A DNA stretch of 34,777 nt. It comes from a virus. Position numbers and translations under genes: made by a program. Below the pieces are notes generated by a model, which searched no databases, was not told the origin of the DNA, and saw nothing but the letters and a program-made list of their open reading frames with translations. The stretch covers positions 1-34,777 of IMG/VR virus record IMGVR_UViG_3300030098_006174; one strand, given 5' to 3'. This document shows positions 22,140 to 30,022 of the stretch, one piece after another; the first letter of the stretch is position 1; each line of letters starts with the position of its first letter.

Positions 22140-23525
22140 TTAACTTGTTATGTCCCACTTGAAAACCATAATTATATTAGTGTCATTTGAAGCTGAAGGG
22201 GTATTTATAAAAATATTATAAATCCTACCCTTAGTCAAAGGTGAATAGTCGCTTCCAACACTAGGACTTGTCATTGATAATTCTTGATATACATCATCTG
22301 CTATATCTACAGCTGTATCTTGTCTGAAAATATTAGAACCTGGTATTTCTGTTGCATCTGAAGATTCAAAAACTCGCATATTTATATTTCCATCTTGAGC
22401 AATTTCACTTCTAAAGCCAATTTTTTGTATAGTCCCATTGTAGGGAGCTAAAAAAGACAAATACTCATTTCTCCCCGATGTAAGTGTTTGCTCTATAATA
22501 TAGCCATTCATAGGTAAATATACACCCGTTGCAGCTGCATAATATGCTATAAACTTTGTTTCATAATGATATTTACCTATACCAATTATATCTGTTCCTG
22601 CATCATCTGTAAAAGCTAATTCATTTGGAGTTGCTGTATCTACCCATATTTGACCATATCCTGCAGAGTCAGCTACTGCATCTGCACTTTCTTTAATCTT
22701 TAAAGGAACTTCAGTTAGTGTTTCTGCATCTTTAAAGCACCAAATATCGGTATCATCTTTGCTTATATATATATCATCGCCATCACCATATACTTTGTCA
22801 GCATCAGCATCATTAAGATGGACAGCTGCATTATCTTTTAAATAAACACCATCTACATTTAATTTCATAAACTGAGTTCCAGCATCCTTCAAAAAAACAT
22901 CACCGCCATCTGCATCTAAAACTATATCTCCCGCTACATTAAGCTCAAAGTCATTAGGAATAACGAGCTGAGCATCTCCAGAATTTTCAATATATAAGTT
23001 TAAAGTTTTGCTATCATCCTGACTCGTCATATCAAATTGCGTTCTGTTATTAACATTCTCAAATGCTATAAATTGAAATTTAGTTCCTGTGCTATCTATA
23101 AATTGAACAGTCCTACTATTTCCAGAACCATTTGTTTGAAAAGCAAGTTGATTCCCGTTTAAAGCTTTAAAACTCCAATTCAATCCATCCCCTCTAAGCT
23201 CTAAGGCTTCAGTAGCTGGGTCAGCAGCTCCTCCAGAAAACCTCCAATAAACAGGAAGAGTTGTCCCTGGCTTACATACAAAATCAAAATATTGATTAAT
23301 AGTTTCTATCCTGTGAGATGAAAGATTTCCATTTAAAAATAAATCTCCATCAATTCTAAATTCACCATCGGATAACTGTAAGCAAGTATTTTTATCCCCT
23401 ATTTTAATAGGTTTTAAATGCTCATCTAAAAACTCATCATCCCTTAAAGAAACATTATTCTTCTCTAAGGGCTGATAAGCTATAGATTTTACTTGTGTTA
23501 GATTTGGTCTTCTACTTCTAGGCAT
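22140..23525 (-). CDS. Putative tail fibre / receptor-binding protein, 461 aa
   Basis: Residues about 55-250 are beta-rich with repeated short motifs (GDLFLNGNL, GDIVLDADGGDVFLKDAG, LKDNAAVHLNDADAD). Near residue 290 is GYGQIWVDTATPNELAFT, a linker type I recognise in many environmental phage fibre proteins. The C-terminal third (TKFIAYYAAATGVYLPMNGY onwards) looks like a separate beta-sandwich domain, likely the binding tip. No chaperone domain or enzyme motif is visible. It shares one base with a membrane protein gene. Confidence 0.7.
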   Translation of the reverse strand: MPRSRRPNLTQVKSIAYQPLEKNNVSLRDDEFLDEHLKPIKIGDKNTCLQLSDGEFRIDGDLFLNGNLSSHRIETINQYFDFVCKPGTTLPVYWRFSGGAADPATEALELRGDGLNWSFKALNGNQLAFQTNGSGNSRTVQFIDSTGTKFQFIAFENVNNRTQFDMTSQDDSKTLNLYIENSGDAQLVIPNDFELNVAGDIVLDADGGDVFLKDAGTQFMKLNVDGVYLKDNAAVHLNDADADKVYGDGDDIYISKDDTDIWCFKDAETLTEVPLKIKESADAVADSAGYGQIWVDTATPNELAFTDDAGTDIIGIGKYHYETKFIAYYAAATGVYLPMNGYIIEQTLTSGRNEYLSFLAPYNGTIQKIGFRSEIAQDGNINMRVFESSDATEIPGSNIFRQDTAVDIADDVYQELSMTSPSVGSDYSPLTKGRIYNIFINTPSASNDTNIIMVFKWDITS

Positions 23526-23803
23526 TATTTATCGCTTCTAAGTCCTTCCACGAAACCCTCTACACCTGCTTCTACTGTGTTAGATAATAAATCAATAAAA
23601 TAAGGTTCTACTGTTTTATTCCATAAACCTTTAGTCCATTTCCATTTTCCAAGTCCAAGAGTCATAACAGTTCCTGCCCAGTATGCTCCTGTTTTAACCC
23701 ATGAATATAACTCATCATTAGGTATTCTTTTAAGTAACCATAGTGCAATCGCTGATGCACCACCGCCTGCGAATAAAGTAACATTATTTGTGAAAAAATC
23801 CAT
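23525..23803 (-). CDS. Small membrane protein, possible holin-like, 92 aa
   Basis: The product begins MDFFTNNVTLFAGGGASAIA with a hydrophobic stretch at about 8-24 and a second around 41-56 (YWAGTVMTLGLGKWKW), followed by an amphipathic C-terminal half (YFIDLLSNTVEAGVEGF). Two short membrane segments with a cytoplasmic tail fit a small holin. It lies next to the fibre and DUF2589-like genes and a few kb from the endolysin, so it could be a third lysis-region membrane protein. AGGAGGTAGAT precedes the ATG. Confidence 0.5.
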   Translation of the reverse strand: MDFFTNNVTLFAGGGASAIALWLLKRIPNDELYSWVKTGAYWAGTVMTLGLGKWKWTKGLWNKTVEPYFIDLLSNTVEAGVEGFVEGLRSDK

Positions 23804-23812
23804 ATCTACCTC

Positions 23813-24289
23813 CTAAGGTATTTGCTTAATTAAATTATTATTTAAACGAACCAACCCTTCAGGTGGGTCAGTTCCCTCAAAGGTTATCTTCAGGCTGGCA
23901 TATTGATTTCTTTTAGGCAAGATAGATGCTCCTAAGTCAGCATTGATTGCTCCAGCATCTTCTTTGCAAAATATTCCACCACCCAATCTCGATTTCCTTT
24001 TCCCAAATGAACCCATCTTAACTTTAAGTTCCATTGAAAGCTCTTTTATTTTAATAGAACTCTGTGGAGCTAAAGTAGCAAGGGGCACATTAACAGTCTG
24101 TTGTTCTCCATTATTTCCTGGAATTTTAATATCCATACATAATGGTTTTCCTTCTTTGTCAAAAAACTTTCCTAAAGCTTCTATATGTTGATTTTCAGCT
24201 AAAGCTTGTGCTTGAACCACCGCATCATATAGACCCTTAGTTAGTTGGTCAAGAAAAGAGCCCTTTTTATAATTACTGTCCTGAGCCAT
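23813..24289 (-). CDS. DUF2589-like protein, second of a tandem pair, 158 aa
   Basis: It shares a block with the upstream paralogue: NVPLATLAPQSSIKIKELSMELKVKM here against DVPLLSIINIPSLCIDEIDINFEMEV there, written in pieces because the match is only partial. The N-terminal DQLTKGLYDAVVQAQALAEN parallels ENLIAAPLLAASEGQKSLAS. The tail ends VRLNNNLIKQIP, matching the PEGL-x-(K/R)-(V/L) end of DUF2589. It overlaps the paralogue by 17 bases. DUF2589 has no known function and such pairs are usually reported in bacterial genomes. Confidence 0.65.
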   Translation of the reverse strand: MAQDSNYKKGSFLDQLTKGLYDAVVQAQALAENQHIEALGKFFDKEGKPLCMDIKIPGNNGEQQTVNVPLATLAPQSSIKIKELSMELKVKMGSFGKRKSRLGGGIFCKEDAGAINADLGASILPKRNQYASLKITFEGTDPPEGLVRLNNNLIKQIP

Positions 24290-24824
24290 CAGATGCTCCT
24301 GATGTTTTTCCTTTTCCTATCGAACTATTCATCATATCTAAAACTTTCATTAAACCTTCAGGCTTTTCCTGCTTGCCTTTAACAGCAACAGTATATTTAG
24401 CAGATGTATCTGATTTTCTGCTATTCTCAGAGTGATGAGATACTTTTCCTTCAAAAGATGCTTTCCAACATCCAAATCCAACAGATGCACTTGCAGTAGC
24501 ACTTGAATCTGTAGAAGATTTACTTGCAGTTTGAGTTGAAACTTCCATCTCGAAGTTAATATCAATCTCATCTATACATAGTGAAGGTATATTAATTATA
24601 GACAATAAAGGAACATCAAGTTCAACTTTTTCTGTTCCATCAGCATAATTAAATGTTACTGATTTTGTGTTTCCATCTTTATCCATACCAACTTCTGTTA
24701 TAAATTGAGCTGTAGTTGATGCTAAAGACTTTTGACCTTCTGATGCTGCCAATAATGGTGCAGCAATAAGGTTTTCCATTGGTAAACCAGTAAACTGATT
24801 TGCTATACTATTAGTATCTGCCAT
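24273..24824 (-). CDS. DUF2589 family protein, first of a tandem pair, 183 aa
   Basis: It has the family's opening (NQFTGLPMENLIAAPLLAA), the ATAQFI/TTAQFITEVG segment and the central PLLSIINIPSLCIDEIDINF block, then a Ser-rich low-complexity linker (STDSSATASAS) and a short final helix ending PEGLMKVLDMMNSS. DUF2589 proteins are uncharacterised and are usually small soluble proteins of bacteria; presence in a phage lysis region is unexpected. The Ser-rich middle may be flexible. A TAGGAATGG ribosome binding site precedes the ATG. Confidence 0.75.
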   Translation of the reverse strand: MADTNSIANQFTGLPMENLIAAPLLAASEGQKSLASTTAQFITEVGMDKDGNTKSVTFNYADGTEKVELDVPLLSIINIPSLCIDEIDINFEMEVSTQTASKSSTDSSATASASVGFGCWKASFEGKVSHHSENSRKSDTSAKYTVAVKGKQEKPEGLMKVLDMMNSSIGKGKTSGASDGSGQ

Positions 24825-24826
24825 TC

Positions 24827-25009
24827 CTACTCCTTGTTTTCTATTTTATCTAATCTTTCTAAAATCTTACTATAATCTTCTTTAGTAAAAATAGGAGGAT
24901 GCGAATTACTTTTAAGGTCTGCAACCTCTTTTTCTAAATCTTCTATATATCTACCATACTTCATGACAGCTCTACCTAAAGATAATAATTTTAATTCTAA
25001 TTCTTCCAT
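24827..25009 (-). CDS. Small coiled-coil protein, 60 aa
   Basis: The product is two heptad helices, MEELELKLLSLGRAVMKYGR and FTKEDYSKILERLDKIEN, joined by a short loop. It shares one base with the XhlA-like gene upstream and lies just before the DUF2589 pair. The role is unknown; association with the membrane proteins beside it is possible. Confidence 0.6.
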   Translation of the reverse strand: MEELELKLLSLGRAVMKYGRYIEDLEKEVADLKSNSHPPIFTKEDYSKILERLDKIENKE

Positions 25010-25245
25010 TATTTAAAATCGCTTATTTTAAACCAGCCTAGAACAGATATTGCAATAGCCACTATAGTGCCGCCAATGCCCTTTATTCGAGAGATTGTAA
25101 CTTCGTTCTCCCTAACCCTTCCATTTAATTTTCTAAGCCATTTTTCGTTCTTTTCAACTATCACCTTAACTCTTTCTATATCACCTTTTATTTCAGTTAA
25201 AGCTACAGTAACAAAGTTTCTGTGTTCTTCAATTTTTTTACTCAT
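25009..25245 (-). CDS. XhlA-like lysis accessory membrane protein, 78 aa
   Basis: It has an N-terminal charged helical region (IEEHRNFVTVALTEIKGDIE), a central basic part and one C-terminal membrane segment near residues 55-74 (GIGGTIVAIAISVLGWFKI). This layout is that of the haemolysin XhlA family, which works with a holin and endolysin to open the membrane in phage lysis cassettes. It overlaps the next membrane protein gene by eight bases. Confidence 0.65.
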   Translation of the reverse strand: MSKKIEEHRNFVTVALTEIKGDIERVKVIVEKNEKWLRKLNGRVRENEVTISRIKGIGGTIVAIAISVLGWFKISDFK

Positions 25246-25528
25246 CTAGCATCCTTAAAAATTTATCCTTTAGTCCATTACCAGATAACCTGGCTATTAT
25301 TTCAACTAAGGCTCTTTGACTCTTTTCTAATCCTTTTTGGTCTATCTGCATTTTCTTTTGTTGGTCAATAAGCTTTATTATAATGCCCTCAACCCTATTA
25401 AAAGATTCCCTTAATTCTTTTTGAAGCTCATCTTGTATAAAACGATTTTGCTTCCATATAAAAAACCCAAAGCTTATAGCTACAGCTATTGGGACTCCAA
25501 AAGTTTCTAAAATATTTAAAAAATCCAT
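25238..25528 (-). CDS. BhlA/UviB-like holin candidate, 96 aa
   Basis: One N-terminal membrane segment (residues about 8-25, GVPIAVAISFGFFIW) is followed by a long charged helical cytoplasmic tail (KQNRFIQDELQKELRESFN and onward), which is the architecture of BhlA/UviB bacteriocin- and phage-associated holins. It lies between the XhlA-like protein and the phosphoesterase, near the endolysin. A two-component holin system with the neighbouring XhlA-like protein is likely. Confidence 0.6.
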   Translation of the reverse strand: MDFLNILETFGVPIAVAISFGFFIWKQNRFIQDELQKELRESFNRVEGIIIKLIDQQKKMQIDQKGLEKSQRALVEIIARLSGNGLKDKFLRMLDE

Positions 25529-26311
25529 TCACCCCTCTATATAATTGCCCCAAACAGTAGTTCTTCCATTTATTATTTCAACTACTTCTACTTTAAAATC
25601 TCCATTATCAAAAAAATCTACTATAGCAAAGGCATGATTCCAATTATGCAAATTACCTCTAAGCCATTTATTTTTAGAAGATTTCATATTCTTTAAGCAA
25701 CCCATGCTCCAAGCACTTTGAGTTCCTCCTAAGCCAGTTTCCGTAAATCTTTGCAAGTCATGCGTATGTCCATACATTATATTCTCTTTATATGCTGCTA
25801 AATGTTTTTTAGCATGATGTATAGGGACATAATCTCCATGAGTAAAATTCAGCTTTCCTATCTTTAACTTATCATCAGATATATATTCCCAATATTCATA
25901 GCCTCTTTCTTCTAACTTTAAAGCTTTTTCAGTCATATATTCTGGAAGGTAGGGATGTCTACTGACAAATTCATCTAACCATAATTCATGGTTTCCCTGT
26001 ATAAAATATCTTTCTTTGCACCCTGCATTATCCAAAGCCTTATCTATAATATCCATGCCTTTATTTACTGCTTTTATTTCTTTATTTAGCATTGGAATTA
26101 AAACCTCTAAAGGTGGCTTTTCTTTATTTTTCCAATAGTGCCTACTGAACAATTCCCATTCCCCAGTATCTCCTAAATCTATATAAGCATCGGGCTTTAC
26201 AAACTCTATAGCTTGGCAAACAACGCTGATAGCTTTTTTATCATGTAGGGGGAAATGTTTGTCAGGCGTTACAACGACTCGTTTTATTACTCCGTAATCG
26301 TTTTTACGCAT
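25529..26311 (-). CDS. Calcineurin-like metallophosphoesterase, 260 aa
   Basis: All family motifs are present: D17-x-H19 (TPDKHF), GD at 47-48 (LGDTGE), GNHE at 106-109, HGD at 158-160 and GHTH at 181-184. These bind two metal ions and hydrolyse phosphoesters. The protein is soluble and its substrate cannot be told; phage members include protein phosphatases and nucleic-acid processing enzymes. It sits unusually between the endolysin and the holin genes on the late strand, so it is probably made late. Confidence 0.85.
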   Translation of the reverse strand: MRKNDYGVIKRVVVTPDKHFPLHDKKAISVVCQAIEFVKPDAYIDLGDTGEWELFSRHYWKNKEKPPLEVLIPMLNKEIKAVNKGMDIIDKALDNAGCKERYFIQGNHELWLDEFVSRHPYLPEYMTEKALKLEERGYEYWEYISDDKLKIGKLNFTHGDYVPIHHAKKHLAAYKENIMYGHTHDLQRFTETGLGGTQSAWSMGCLKNMKSSKNKWLRGNLHNWNHAFAIVDFFDNGDFKVEVVEIINGRTTVWGNYIEG

Positions 26312-26362
26312 ATATTTCCTTAAAAATTATTGAGATAATTTAGTATAAAAATTTGAAATATC

Positions 26363-26773
26363 CTAATCGGAGGATGCTGAGGAGAAAGCTTCACTTATCT
26401 CTTCTGCACGATTAGGAGTTTGCCTTGCCCATAAAGAGTCAAGACACTCTATTGCAGCTTCTTGATATTGCTCTGTTTCTAAATAGTATATTGTTTTTTT
26501 GAATTTAGAGAAACCTGCCAACCCTAACTGATAACACATATTTATAACAGCGTTTTTTACAACTTCAGGGCTATTCTCAAACCATTCAAATTTATTGCTT
26601 ATATCTAACTGAAGCTTTGCTAATTTTTCTGTAAGAATTATATCACAAATATCTTTACTTAAATATAAATCCTTAACAGCGAATCCATAACCTATAGTAT
26701 CATAACCTTCTGTACATTGATAAACAGTAGGTCTAAAACCTTCATGTTTTTTAATCTGTTCTATCAGACTCAT
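26363..26773 (-). CDS. GH24 endolysin (T4-type lysozyme), 136 aa
   Basis: The N-terminal block HEGFRPTVYQCTEGYDTIGYG gives the lysozyme catalytic pattern: E11, residue 20 and T26 are at the same positions as in T4 lysozyme, but residue 20 is Cys rather than Asp. Cys at this position is known to be tolerated in T4 lysozyme and occurs naturally in other family members, so activity is likely. It cleaves peptidoglycan. There is no signal or SAR segment, so export needs a holin, matching the membrane proteins downstream. The usual C-terminal RR motif is replaced by TPNRAEEISEAF. Confidence 0.85.
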   Translation of the reverse strand: MSLIEQIKKHEGFRPTVYQCTEGYDTIGYGFAVKDLYLSKDICDIILTEKLAKLQLDISNKFEWFENSPEVVKNAVINMCYQLGLAGFSKFKKTIYYLETEQYQEAAIECLDSLWARQTPNRAEEISEAFSSASSD

Positions 26774-26954
26774 CTGCTATAACTTTATTTTCAACAGCTA
26801 TATTTCTTTTACCAAATATTTTATCGTAATTCTTCTTATATTTTTCATCGCAAATATCAATTCTAAGCCAATCGCCTTTACCTGAACCTGTTAAATCACC
26901 TTTTTTGCGGATAACTCTATTTTGACCTGTTACTGTATTAGGATTCTCAGTCAT
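26751..26954 (-). CDS. Small hypothetical protein, 67 aa
   Basis: The product begins MTENPNTVTGQNRVIRKKGD and ends KVIADESDRTD. It overlaps the endolysin gene by 23 bases and shares a base with the upstream microprotein. Its middle is basic and aromatic (WLRIDICDEKYKKNYDKIFG). Nothing identifies a family. Its place between capsid and endolysin suggests a late structural or regulatory role. Confidence 0.6.
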   Translation of the reverse strand: MTENPNTVTGQNRVIRKKGDLTGSGKGDWLRIDICDEKYKKNYDKIFGKRNIAVENKVIADESDRTD

Positions 26955-27121
26955 TATTTCTTAGAGCTTTTTTTAGCAGGAGCTTTGTATGGAGTAGCGT
27001 CATTATAATCTTGACATCTATACCATCCTTGTGTTTCTAACTGCTTAATAATATCAGGAGATTCTTCTTTTACTCCTTTTATAAATCCTTGAGTTGGGTG
27101 TTTCATATAATTATAAGCCAT
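26954..27121 (-). CDS. Small basic protein, 55 aa, after the capsid
   Basis: ATG at 27121 (minus) follows TTGGAGAAAAT. The product begins MAYNYMKHPTQGFIKGVKEE, contains GWYRCQDYND, and ends with a Lys/Ser/Ala tail (YKAPAKKSSKK). The basic tail suggests contact with DNA or the capsid interior. It follows the capsid gene after a strong terminator-like hairpin, so it may be expressed at lower level than the capsid. Confidence 0.65.
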   Translation of the reverse strand: MAYNYMKHPTQGFIKGVKEESPDIIKQLETQGWYRCQDYNDATPYKAPAKKSSKK

Positions 27122-27136
27122 ATTTTCTCCAATTTA

Positions 27137-27164
27137 ATAAAGGGGGCGGTTAAGCCCCCTTTAT
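27137..27164 (-). terminator. Strong hairpin downstream of the capsid gene
   Basis: On the minus strand ATAAAGGGGGC pairs exactly with GCCCCCTTTAT over 11 bp around a six-base loop, 20 bases after the capsid stop. It is followed by TAAATT rather than a pure U run, so it may be a partial terminator or a 3' stabiliser that raises capsid mRNA relative to downstream genes. Confidence 0.65.
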
Positions 27165-27183
27165 ATTATTAACTAACTACTTA

Positions 27184-28047
27184 TTACGGATTAACTAAGT
27201 TTAATCCCATTAAGTGTCCTGATTCATCTATTAGTTTAGCACCATAAATCATATCAGCAACTACTTTAGTTCCTAAGTATTCTACATCATATTGAGCTTG
27301 CACTCTAACATCTTGCTGTGCAGCAAATACACAAGCATCAGAACGATAAACAGCACCTACTTTAGTACCATCTGTTCCTGATGAAGATATAGAACGAGAA
27401 TAGAACACATCCATGCCATAAATTAAACCAACAGCACCTGTTCTAAGACCGCTTCCTTCTCCAACAGCATCTTGTCTGATGAAGTATTGTGCAATACCAC
27501 CACTTGGATTAAGCATATCAGATAATATGTTGTTATTAACAGCCATTGAGCAATCATTAGGGTCTATATCCATAGAATATAAATTATTTAATATTGCCTC
27601 TAAATCATCTGCTTGAACTCTATTATCTGCAGTCAAATCTTGACCTGTTTGGAAGCCATCAAGCTCTGCCCATAAATCATCTTCAACTGTTCTTGCTAAA
27701 GATTCACCAAACATTCTTGTATATTTTGAAATTAATTCAGAATTTGATTGAATTAAAGCCATATCTTCAAAAATATTAGCAAGATATTTATGTTTATCAA
27801 TAGATAAAGAAACTTTACCTTCAGTTCCTGAAGCAGAAAAAGTTACTGCTGTTGAAACTGACTTAGTTTCTGTTCCATCCATTGCAATTTTAGGAATGTG
27901 TACAGTATCGCCTGCACCTTTTACTAATGCTGAATAATCATCTACAGAACCTCTTAGCTTTAATTTAGCTTCGAAATATTTATAAATAGGTTCAGCCCAT
28001 AACTCAGGTATAAAATTAGCACCTGTGGTTGTATCTAAATAAGCCAT
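27184..28047 (-). CDS. Major capsid protein, HK97-type, 287 aa
   Basis: It begins MAYLDTTTGANFIPELWAEP, has the N-arm, an E-loop-like HIPKIAMDG region, and a P-domain helix with NSELISKYTRMFGESLARTV, then an A-domain part (ILNNLYSMDIDPND, GAVGLIYGMDVFYSRS). This is the pattern of short HK97-fold capsids without a separate protease domain. It follows the scaffold gene directly, with AGGAGAAATAAGAA before the ATG. It builds the head shell. Confidence 0.85.
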   Translation of the reverse strand: MAYLDTTTGANFIPELWAEPIYKYFEAKLKLRGSVDDYSALVKGAGDTVHIPKIAMDGTETKSVSTAVTFSASGTEGKVSLSIDKHKYLANIFEDMALIQSNSELISKYTRMFGESLARTVEDDLWAELDGFQTGQDLTADNRVQADDLEAILNNLYSMDIDPNDCSMAVNNNILSDMLNPSGGIAQYFIRQDAVGEGSGLRTGAVGLIYGMDVFYSRSISSSGTDGTKVGAVYRSDACVFAAQQDVRVQAQYDVEYLGTKVVADMIYGAKLIDESGHLMGLNLVNP

Positions 28048-28060
28048 TTCTTATTTCTCC

Positions 28061-28612
28061 TTATTGAGTTTTTACATTAGCTTTGCTTCTTGATATTGCA
28101 TCTTTGACTATATCATCCCAACTTTCTCTAAGTTCAGATTGAGATAATTTAGTCCAATCTTTTGGAGGACTTTTGTAGTCTTTCCTAGAATGTCCCGCAA
28201 CTTCAGGAGCATTAGCCTTTGTATTATTAATTTTATTAGTAACATATTCGAGAGTATCTAAATCTAATCCAGATAATTTCTCTCTTTCATCTTCAGGATG
28301 GCTCTCTAGTAGAGATGCTCTTTTAGTTTCCTCATACTTAGCCCACTTCTCAGCATTAGAAGTTAAACTTTCGACCTTAGAAGAAGCCTGTTCGTATAAG
28401 GTTTTAAATTCTTCTTTTTCTTTAAGTTTACTTTCTTCTGCTTTAGCAAGACTTTTTTCTAATTTTGCTAAACGAGCTTCAGCATCCTGAGCTCTTTTCC
28501 TATACTTTTTGCTTTCAGCAATATACTGCTCATTAGAGCTATCTTGAGTAGTTTCTGTAGCAGTATTTTCACTAACTGTTTCTTCTACCGCTGGTGTTTT
28601 ATCTTCGGACAT
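28061..28612 (-). CDS. Scaffold protein, 183 aa
   Basis: A highly charged, helical protein: an acidic N-terminus (SEDKTPAVEETVSENTATET), a central Glu/Lys/Ala coiled coil (ARLAKLEKSLAKAEESKL) and a basic C-terminus (KDAISRSKANVKTQ). Composition, size and position immediately before the capsid gene match GP20-type scaffolds, which guide procapsid assembly and then leave. AAGGAGGACAG precedes the ATG. It is the first gene of the minus-strand late run. Confidence 0.75.
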   Translation of the reverse strand: MSEDKTPAVEETVSENTATETTQDSSNEQYIAESKKYRKRAQDAEARLAKLEKSLAKAEESKLKEKEEFKTLYEQASSKVESLTSNAEKWAKYEETKRASLLESHPEDEREKLSGLDLDTLEYVTNKINNTKANAPEVAGHSRKDYKSPPKDWTKLSQSELRESWDDIVKDAISRSKANVKTQ

Positions 28613-28640
28613 ACTGTCCTCCTTTTTATATTAAAAAAAC

Positions 28641-28711
28641 TATAATATGCAAATTTTTGCATATTTTAAGTATATAACTTAAATTAAAGTTAGAAATTTT
28701 GCAAATTTTTG
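28641..28711. promoter_or_regulatory. Divergent promoter/operator region between scaffold and terL
   Basis: An inverted repeat TGCAAA TT TTTGCA (28648-28661) has TTGCAT on both strands. On the plus strand TTGCAT (28657-28662), 17 bases and TAAATT (28680-28685) point to terL. On the minus strand TTGCAT, 16 bases and TATAAA point to the scaffold. GCAAATTTTTG occurs twice, at 28649 and 28701, 52 bp apart, and TAACTT N6 AAGTTA lies at 28675-28692. The second GCAAATTTTTG overlaps the terL start. Confidence 0.55.
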
Positions 28712-30022
28712 AATAACTCGCAATTAGATTATAAGAAAAAGTGGTTTGAATATATGGGCTATAAGCCTCATTATGGACAAACCAAATTGCATTATCCAAC
28801 TAAGGATACTGCAAGGTTTTTTGTCATGGTATGTGGAAGAAGATTCGGAAAAACTACAGCCTCAGCAATGGAAGCAACTTATTACGCTTCACAGCCAGAT
28901 AAAAAAATATGGCTGGTAGGCTTATCCTATGATAAAGCAGACTTAATGTTTAGAGAAGTATGGAAAAATATGGTTGTTGGTCGTGCTAATGACATAGAAA
29001 GAGCTTCTGAAAAAGAAAGAATTATAAAATTTAAATGGGGCACTACAGTAGAAGCTAAATCAGCAGACAATCCAGATTCACTTGTTGGTGAGGGATTGGA
29101 TTTGCTTGTAATAGATGAGGCAGCTAAGGTAAAAAGGCGTATATGGGATATGTACTTATCCCCAACACTTTCCGACAGAAAAGGGAAGGCGATATTCATT
29201 ACGACACCAGAGGGTTTCAACTATGTTTACGATTTATTTCTCTTAGGTAAAGAAGATGATTTATGGGAATCTCATCAAGCCCCTTCGTGGGACAACCATT
29301 TTGCCTTCCCTGACGGAAAAAAAGATGCTTTTATTCTCGAAAGAAAGAGAAATATGGCAAAAGAAGTGTTTGAACAAGAATATGGAGCTAAATTCACTTC
29401 TTTCTCAGGTCGTGTTTACCCGTTTGATAGGGAACTTGATGTAGGACATTTTCCCTATGACCCTATGCTTCCTACTTTTTGCTCCATAGATTTTGGTTAT
29501 CGTATGCCTGCTGTTGGGTGGTTTCAGACATACAGAATTGGTGGATTATGGCATATAAATATGATAGATGAGATATTGCATAAGACTAATATCAAAACTG
29601 ACGAATTAGCCTTAAAAATTAAGGCAAAACCTTATAATGTTATCAGATATTATGGCGACCCTGCAGGAAAGCAAGTTTCAGGGCAATCAGGGATGGGTGA
29701 TATAGAAATATTTAGAAGAAAGGGTATAATTATACATACTAAACGAGATAAAGTATCAAGAAGTATATCATCTGGCGTTTCACACCTTAGAGGGTTCATA
29801 GAAAACGCACAAAACCAAAGATTTTTACATATACATGATAAATGTGTAGGGATGATGGAAGATTTAGAGAATTATCGTTATCCTGAAGCAAAAGAAGGAC
29901 AAGATTTAAAGCCAGACCCGCTAAAAGATGGTTATCATGACCATGGATGCGATATGCTTAGATATTTTTTTATAAACCAATTTCCAATTAAAAACAGAGA
30001 ATTTAAAGTGAGGACAAGATGA
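28709..30022 (+). CDS. terL: Terminase large subunit, 437 aa
   Basis: The ATPase domain has Walker A at 42-50 (CGRRFGKTT) and Walker B at 132-137 (LLVIDE). The nuclease domain has catalytic Asp at 261 (SIDFGY), D316 (YGDPAG) and the C-terminal HDHGCDMLRY with D411/D415. It packages DNA into the procapsid through the portal and cuts concatemers. The start is uncertain: TTG at 28709 is the first possible codon after a stop at 28691 and has no ribosome binding site; the next in-frame ATG is 28754. It overlaps the portal gene by four bases. Confidence 0.92.
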   Translation: MNNSQLDYKKKWFEYMGYKPHYGQTKLHYPTKDTARFFVMVCGRRFGKTTASAMEATYYASQPDKKIWLVGLSYDKADLMFREVWKNMVVGRANDIERASEKERIIKFKWGTTVEAKSADNPDSLVGEGLDLLVIDEAAKVKRRIWDMYLSPTLSDRKGKAIFITTPEGFNYVYDLFLLGKEDDLWESHQAPSWDNHFAFPDGKKDAFILERKRNMAKEVFEQEYGAKFTSFSGRVYPFDRELDVGHFPYDPMLPTFCSIDFGYRMPAVGWFQTYRIGGLWHINMIDEILHKTNIKTDELALKIKAKPYNVIRYYGDPAGKQVSGQSGMGDIEIFRRKGIIIHTKRDKVSRSISSGVSHLRGFIENAQNQRFLHIHDKCVGMMEDLENYRYPEAKEGQDLKPDPLKDGYHDHGCDMLRYFFINQFPIKNREFKVRTR

